Below, piece by piece: positions 60,151-64,000 of a stretch of DNA of 64,000 nt (its first letter is position 1; each line of letters begins with the position of its first letter). The DNA is from Sporosarcina sp. BI001-red (GTDB lineage Bacteria; Bacillota; Bacilli; Bacillales_A; Planococcaceae). The translations under genes and the position numbers were made by a program. The stretch is taken from positions 186,001 to 250,000 of the forward strand of contig NZ_QQAK01000014.1 of NCBI RefSeq assembly GCF_003384035.1, given 5' to 3'. The notes under the pieces were generated by a model, which saw only the letters and a program-made list of their open reading frames with translations, had not been told where the DNA came from and did no database searches.

Positions 60151-61455
60151 CTATTGGGTGAGTTCTTTCTGGACTTTCAGACGGTATTCTACACTACTGA
60201 GTAATTTCGATTCAAAGGAATTCAAGTTATGACTAATCAATATATTTTGCCAGATGTTCAAGTCATCTGTTAGAAGGACCATTTCAATCTTATGTCCTTT
60301 GTGGTTTTCTGCATATAATGCATCGTTAAGGACGAACGCGGTCGATCCACCTTTTGCCCCTAAATGGGTAAATTGCTCCTGGTTTCCTTCGTTAAGTTGC
60401 ATTGGCCATTCCAACAAATCTCTTGCAGTTTCAGCTGCCTTTGCTGGAAGCTCATCATTCGATATGATTCCCAATAACTTTCCGTAATCATTAGCCGATG
60501 CACCAATCAAACGATCTGACCATACTTTCTGTACCTTCAAAGCCGATTCAAACGTTATTTCTTCAGCCTTGATAGTTCCCATCTTCATTTGTTTACTTAA
60601 TTCCCTAGCTAATTCCCGATACTCCTCATTTGGTAACGATTCAAGTTCTTTTATTAATTGCTCCTCATCCATCGATTCGGTTTTTATGTGATCCGGGATT
60701 AAAAGAGCACTAACAATCGGATAAACTTCCTCCTGCTGCGTAAGACCAAGTGACTGTGCTCGCTCATTAATAGCAGCTATGCCCAGCAAATCAATCAAAT
60801 AATCTGTGTTGGCATTAGAGCTGTAGGTCGCCATTCCTTTAGCAACGTCATGCAGCATCACCTTATTATTATTAACTTTCCCTTCTTCATTCATCGTCCT
60901 CAACCACTCTTCATGTGCGTTGCCATCCGTATTTTTTATGTAATAACGGTTTAAATCGTCTACTGGGACAGCATCATCTTTATTTAATATGCCGGCATCA
61001 ATTTGCATGGCGTATTCAACAGCAATCAGCATCTTCACAGTACTTGCCAATGGTCGAACTATATCTGAATGATAGGTAATTAACCTTTCCCCATTTTCCT
61101 CCAAATAAAAAGAAGTCGACTGCGGATTATCTTTTAAATGGTTCATAACGTAATTTGGATTGTCTCTAAATACCGAGTATCCTGCAATTCCGATAACTAG
61201 AACAATCGATCCGTAAATTATTAATCGTTTTTTTGTATATGTTTTCTTATCTAACACAATCGAAGCAATGAACCCAGTAATCAGTGCAACTAAATAATTA
61301 ACGCTAAAAATTACCACCGCAATGATAATTCCTAGCACAATCAATACCGTTACAATTACTTTTCTAAAGTCCTCTTTCGTTCTTTTCTCTTTTTTTAGAG
61401 GTATCAGCGTAAGAAGAATGATCCCCAAAAGCCCAATCCACGCCCAAATATTCAT
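60151..61455 (-). CDS. Membrane-anchored class A beta-lactamase-like serine hydrolase
   Basis: The 434-aa protein has three N-terminal membrane helices (about 4-20, 32-68, 76-95) and an outer domain with the class A order: Ser138-x-x-Lys141 (LASTVK), Ser212-Ser-Asn214 (SSN, for SDN) and Lys-Gly-Gly near 370. It lacks the clear omega-loop Glu-x-x-x-Asn of true beta-lactamases, so a DD-peptidase-like or sensor role is possible. Monocistronic; AAGGAAGTT is the ribosome site. Confidence 0.82.
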   Translation of the reverse strand: MNIWAWIGLLGIILLTLIPLKKEKRTKEDFRKVIVTVLIVLGIIIAVVIFSVNYLVALITGFIASIVLDKKTYTKKRLIIYGSIVLVIGIAGYSVFRDNPNYVMNHLKDNPQSTSFYLEENGERLITYHSDIVRPLASTVKMLIAVEYAMQIDAGILNKDDAVPVDDLNRYYIKNTDGNAHEEWLRTMNEEGKVNNNKVMLHDVAKGMATYSSNANTDYLIDLLGIAAINERAQSLGLTQQEEVYPIVSALLIPDHIKTESMDEEQLIKELESLPNEEYRELARELSKQMKMGTIKAEEITFESALKVQKVWSDRLIGASANDYGKLLGIISNDELPAKAAETARDLLEWPMQLNEGNQEQFTHLGAKGGSTAFVLNDALYAENHKGHKIEMVLLTDDLNIWQNILISHNLNSFESKLLSSVEYRLKVQKELTQ

Positions 61456-61860
61456 ATAGGAACTTCCTTTCTACCAATGACTTTATATATAAGTACCTTA
61501 CTGCTTTCTCTTTTAAAAAAGGATACAAAATCTTCCTTACAGAAAAATTATTCACTCACTATCCGACGACAATTAAATTATTTCAATTCCCGTAAAATAA
61601 CTTTTAAAAGGATAGTAGCAAAGCCAGCACAAGTACCATCATGGGATTTCCCATGTAAGCACCTACCTTCTACTCTCTATACGCAATAAATTTCCAGAGG
61701 GTTTCATCAATTCACTACATATTAGGAAATAATAAACCAATTCATAGGTTCACCTCTATTGCCCCGACTATTCCACCCTCTAATAGCACCCCGCTTCAAT
61801 ATATGAGATAATCAATCTAACAGAACCAACGTACTAAACACGAAAAATTGAGGTGCCGCC
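61456..61860. other. Intergenic region before topB
   Basis: About 400 AT-rich bases. Besides the 24-base motif at 61799-61822 I see no gene, terminator or clear promoter. Confidence 0.5.
61799..61822 (+). repeat. 24-base motif, copy 2
   Basis: Second copy of the string at 57137-57160 (two differences), 38 bases before the topB start codon. It may hold the -10 element TATGAGATAATC. Confidence 0.5.
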
Positions 61861-64000
61861 ATGAAACCGGTCATACTAGCTGAAAAACCTTCCCAAGCCA
61901 AAGCCTATGCAGATGCCTTCACTGCCCGTAAACACGAAGGCTATATGGAAATCCATCCATGCCCCACGTTTCCGGAGGGGGCTTTTTTGACATGGGGTGT
62001 TGGGCACCTCGTGGAATTGAAAGAACCTCATACTTACAATCCAGCTTGGAAGCGCTGGTCACTTGGAAGTTTGCCGATTTTACCGGAACGCTATGAGTTT
62101 CAAGTGTCGAAAGGAAAGTTCAAGCAATTTCAAGTCGTGAAAAAGCTCATTAAAGGCACTAATACCGTCATTAACGCATGTGACGTGGATCGCGAAGGAT
62201 CGAATATCTTCTATAGTATTTATGATCAGACAGGTGCTCGTAACCAAACCATCAAACGCTTGTGGATCAATTCTCTTGAATCCGAGGAAGTGATCAAAGG
62301 ATTTGAGAACTTACTTGATAATAAGAAGGATTTGCAGATGTACGAAGAAGCCAAGTCCCGCCAGATCAGTGACTGGTTGGTTGGGATGAATGGCTCGCGG
62401 TTGTACACGTTGTTATTGAAAGCCAAAGGAATCGAGGAAGTGTTCCCAATCGGGCGCGTTCAATCTCCTACGGTCTATTTGATTTATCAGCGGCAGCGTG
62501 AAATTGAGACGTTTGTGTCGGAACCATTTTTTGAAGCGGAGGCTTTATTTACAGCTGCGAACGGAACATACAAAGGGAAAGCCAAGTTGAAAGAACCGAA
62601 ACGGGAATTGATAGCTGATGCGTTGAATAGTCGCGGTATCACGAAGCGAACACCGGGCACTATCTCGGAATTGAAGACAACGGATAAACGCATGCCGCCT
62701 CCTCAGCTGCACTCCCTTTCAACGCTGCAGGCAACTGCAAACCGTCGCTGGAAAGCTAGTCCTGCGACCGTCTTGAAAACAATGCAGACGCTGTACGAGA
62801 AGAAACTCGTGTCATATCCTCGTACAGACACGCGGCATATCACACCGAGTGAATTTAATTACCTAGCAGCATCGGTTGAAAAATACCAAGAACTTATTGG
62901 AAAACCATTCGAAATTGCTTCAAAGACGCCTAAAAAACGTTTCGTCGACAGTTCAAAAGTACAAGAACACTATGCTATTATCCCAACTAAAAAGGTTCCC
63001 ACAGCAGCGACAATCGCAAGATTAGCACCGTTGGAACGTAATTTATATGAAGAAGTTGTACGTACCGCACTCGCGATGTTCCACCGCGATTATTTATATA
63101 CAGAAACGAAAGTAACGACCGACGTCAACGGACTTCCCTTTTTTACGACGGGGAAAACAGAAGTGGACAAAGGTTGGAAAGAGCTATTTGCTGCACCTCC
63201 GAAAAAAGGGAAAGAAGCAGACGAACCTGCTCTTCCACTTCTAGTGCAACATGATGCCGTACAAAGTGAAATCGGGATTAAAGAAGGTGCGACTCAGCCG
63301 CCAAAACCGTACACTGAAGGCCAACTAATTGCGATGATGAAAACGTGCGGGAAGCTTGTTGAAGATCAGACGGAGACGGATATTCTAAAAGAAATTGAAG
63401 GGCTCGGTACGGAAGCGACGCGAAGTAATATTATCGAGACGATTAAAAAGCATGGCTATATTTCTGTCACGAAAAACATTGTGTCGATTACGGATAAAGG
63501 TCGCGTCCTTTGCCAAGCCATCGAGGGTAGTTTGCTCGCAAGCCCCTCAATGACTGCGAAATGGGAAACATATTTGAAAAAAATCGGCAATGGTGAAGGA
63601 ACGGGTCAGCATTTTTTAGGAAGTGTGTCGAAATTCATTTATAAGTTACTTGAAGACGTGCCGGTGCAACTCGAGCAACAAAAGATCGATATCGTGTTGC
63701 CACCATCCAAATCTGCTAGTCGAAAATCCTATACAGCTACAGAGGTTGCACCTTGTCCGAAATGTGGAAACGGTATGATCGTCGCAAGAAAAGAATTTTA
63801 CGGCTGTAGCAACTATAAAAGTGGCTGTAAGCAAACGTTTCCGGGGTTATTTTTGAAAAAGAAACTAACACAAGCACAAGTGAAACTGCTTTGTACGAAT
63901 GGAAAAACAAACGTCATTAAAGGATTTACGCATGCGAACGGTCAGAAATTTGATGCCATGCTTGAATTGAAAGAAGGCAAATTGAACTTAGTGTTTGTTT
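61861..64000 (+). CDS. topB: DNA topoisomerase III (3' end beyond window)
   Basis: The gene is open from ATG 61861 (GAGGTG 7 bases upstream) to the right edge, 713 codons of an expected 720 or so. It has the TOPRIM domain at the N-terminus (VILAEKPSQAKAYADAF, then the metal-binding NACDVDREGSNIFY), the active-site Tyr in VSYPRTDTRHI (near 320), GLGTEATRSNIIETI and one C-terminal zinc module (CPKCGNGM...CSNYKSGC). This type IA enzyme decatenates and relaxes DNA. Confidence 0.95.
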   Translation, partial: MKPVILAEKPSQAKAYADAFTARKHEGYMEIHPCPTFPEGAFLTWGVGHLVELKEPHTYNPAWKRWSLGSLPILPERYEFQVSKGKFKQFQVVKKLIKGTNTVINACDVDREGSNIFYSIYDQTGARNQTIKRLWINSLESEEVIKGFENLLDNKKDLQMYEEAKSRQISDWLVGMNGSRLYTLLLKAKGIEEVFPIGRVQSPTVYLIYQRQREIETFVSEPFFEAEALFTAANGTYKGKAKLKEPKRELIADALNSRGITKRTPGTISELKTTDKRMPPPQLHSLSTLQATANRRWKASPATVLKTMQTLYEKKLVSYPRTDTRHITPSEFNYLAASVEKYQELIGKPFEIASKTPKKRFVDSSKVQEHYAIIPTKKVPTAATIARLAPLERNLYEEVVRTALAMFHRDYLYTETKVTTDVNGLPFFTTGKTEVDKGWKELFAAPPKKGKEADEPALPLLVQHDAVQSEIGIKEGATQPPKPYTEGQLIAMMKTCGKLVEDQTETDILKEIEGLGTEATRSNIIETIKKHGYISVTKNIVSITDKGRVLCQAIEGSLLASPSMTAKWETYLKKIGNGEGTGQHFLGSVSKFIYKLLEDVPVQLEQQKIDIVLPPSKSASRKSYTATEVAPCPKCGNGMIVARKEFYGCSNYKSGCKQTFPGLFLKKKLTQAQVKLLCTNGKTNVIKGFTHANGQKFDAMLELKEGKLNLVFV

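Noticed and set aside
1-64000. CRISPR array, tRNA or rRNA genes, prophage
   Set aside because: No regularly spaced repeats, no tRNA cloverleaf with TTCGA-type arms in gene-free DNA, no rRNA sequence, and no phage structural genes were seen by eye.

Overview
The window is a chromosomal stretch from a Gram-positive, spore-forming, ureolytic member of the Bacillota, most likely Sporosarcina (Planococcaceae). The case rests on a ureABCEFGD operon whose UreC is 570 aa with nickel and active-site residues at the positions known from Sporosarcina pasteurii (K220, H137, H139, H249, H275, C322, H323, D363), followed directly by a nickel/peptide-type ABC importer. Bacillales-type features agree: a SAM (S-box) riboswitch, sigma-B-type promoters before stress genes, many small DUF proteins typical of Bacillaceae, strong AGGAGG ribosome sites and TTG/GTG starts.

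Layout. 0-2 kb: an S-box riboswitch reading off the left edge, an orphan multi-stem RNA-like element, a secreted three-repeat protein and a CstR/CsoR-type repressor with its operator inside its own promoter. 2-12 kb: pepT, a drug/metabolite exporter, a sulfonate/NMT1-type ABC importer, a two-component system and a DrrAB-type ABC exporter. 12-21.5 kb: an AI-2E family permease, a VTC polyphosphate-polymerase/DUF4956 pair, a divergent lone flagellin, a run of small stress proteins, an EamA transporter, an AlaX-type tRNA editing protein and a TsdA-like dihaem cytochrome. 21.6-24.4 kb: the decayed tail of an alanine:cation symporter and a two-gene OpuF-type compatible-solute importer with permease and binding protein fused. 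24.4-27.8 kb: an AT-rich accessory patch (broken GNAT gene, serine hydrolase, amidase, small membrane protein).

31.4-49.4 kb looks like a nitrogen/metal island. A molybdenum hydroxylase operon (FeS, FAD and molybdopterin subunits), oddly headed by a YIEGIA membrane protein and its small partner, is divergent from its maturation genes (XdhC and MobA-like). A 1.2-kb graveyard of decayed IS sequence follows, then urease with its accessory proteins, then the nickel importer. If the hydroxylase acts on purines, the region would link purine oxidation, urea hydrolysis and nickel supply, but no uricase or allantoin genes are present here.

49.5-64 kb: small envelope proteins, a polysaccharide deacetylase, a BlaI/BlaR1-like pair with two clear operators and an unusual sensor tail, a TetR-FabF operon with a dyad in its promoter, a stand-alone subtilisin-propeptide-like protein, a TIM-barrel (DUF7916-like) protein, an SLH-domain protein, an IS110 remnant, a membrane-anchored class A beta-lactamase-like protein, and topB running off the right edge. 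No tRNA, rRNA, CRISPR array or intact mobile element was seen. Product calls come from reading motifs by eye, without database searches.
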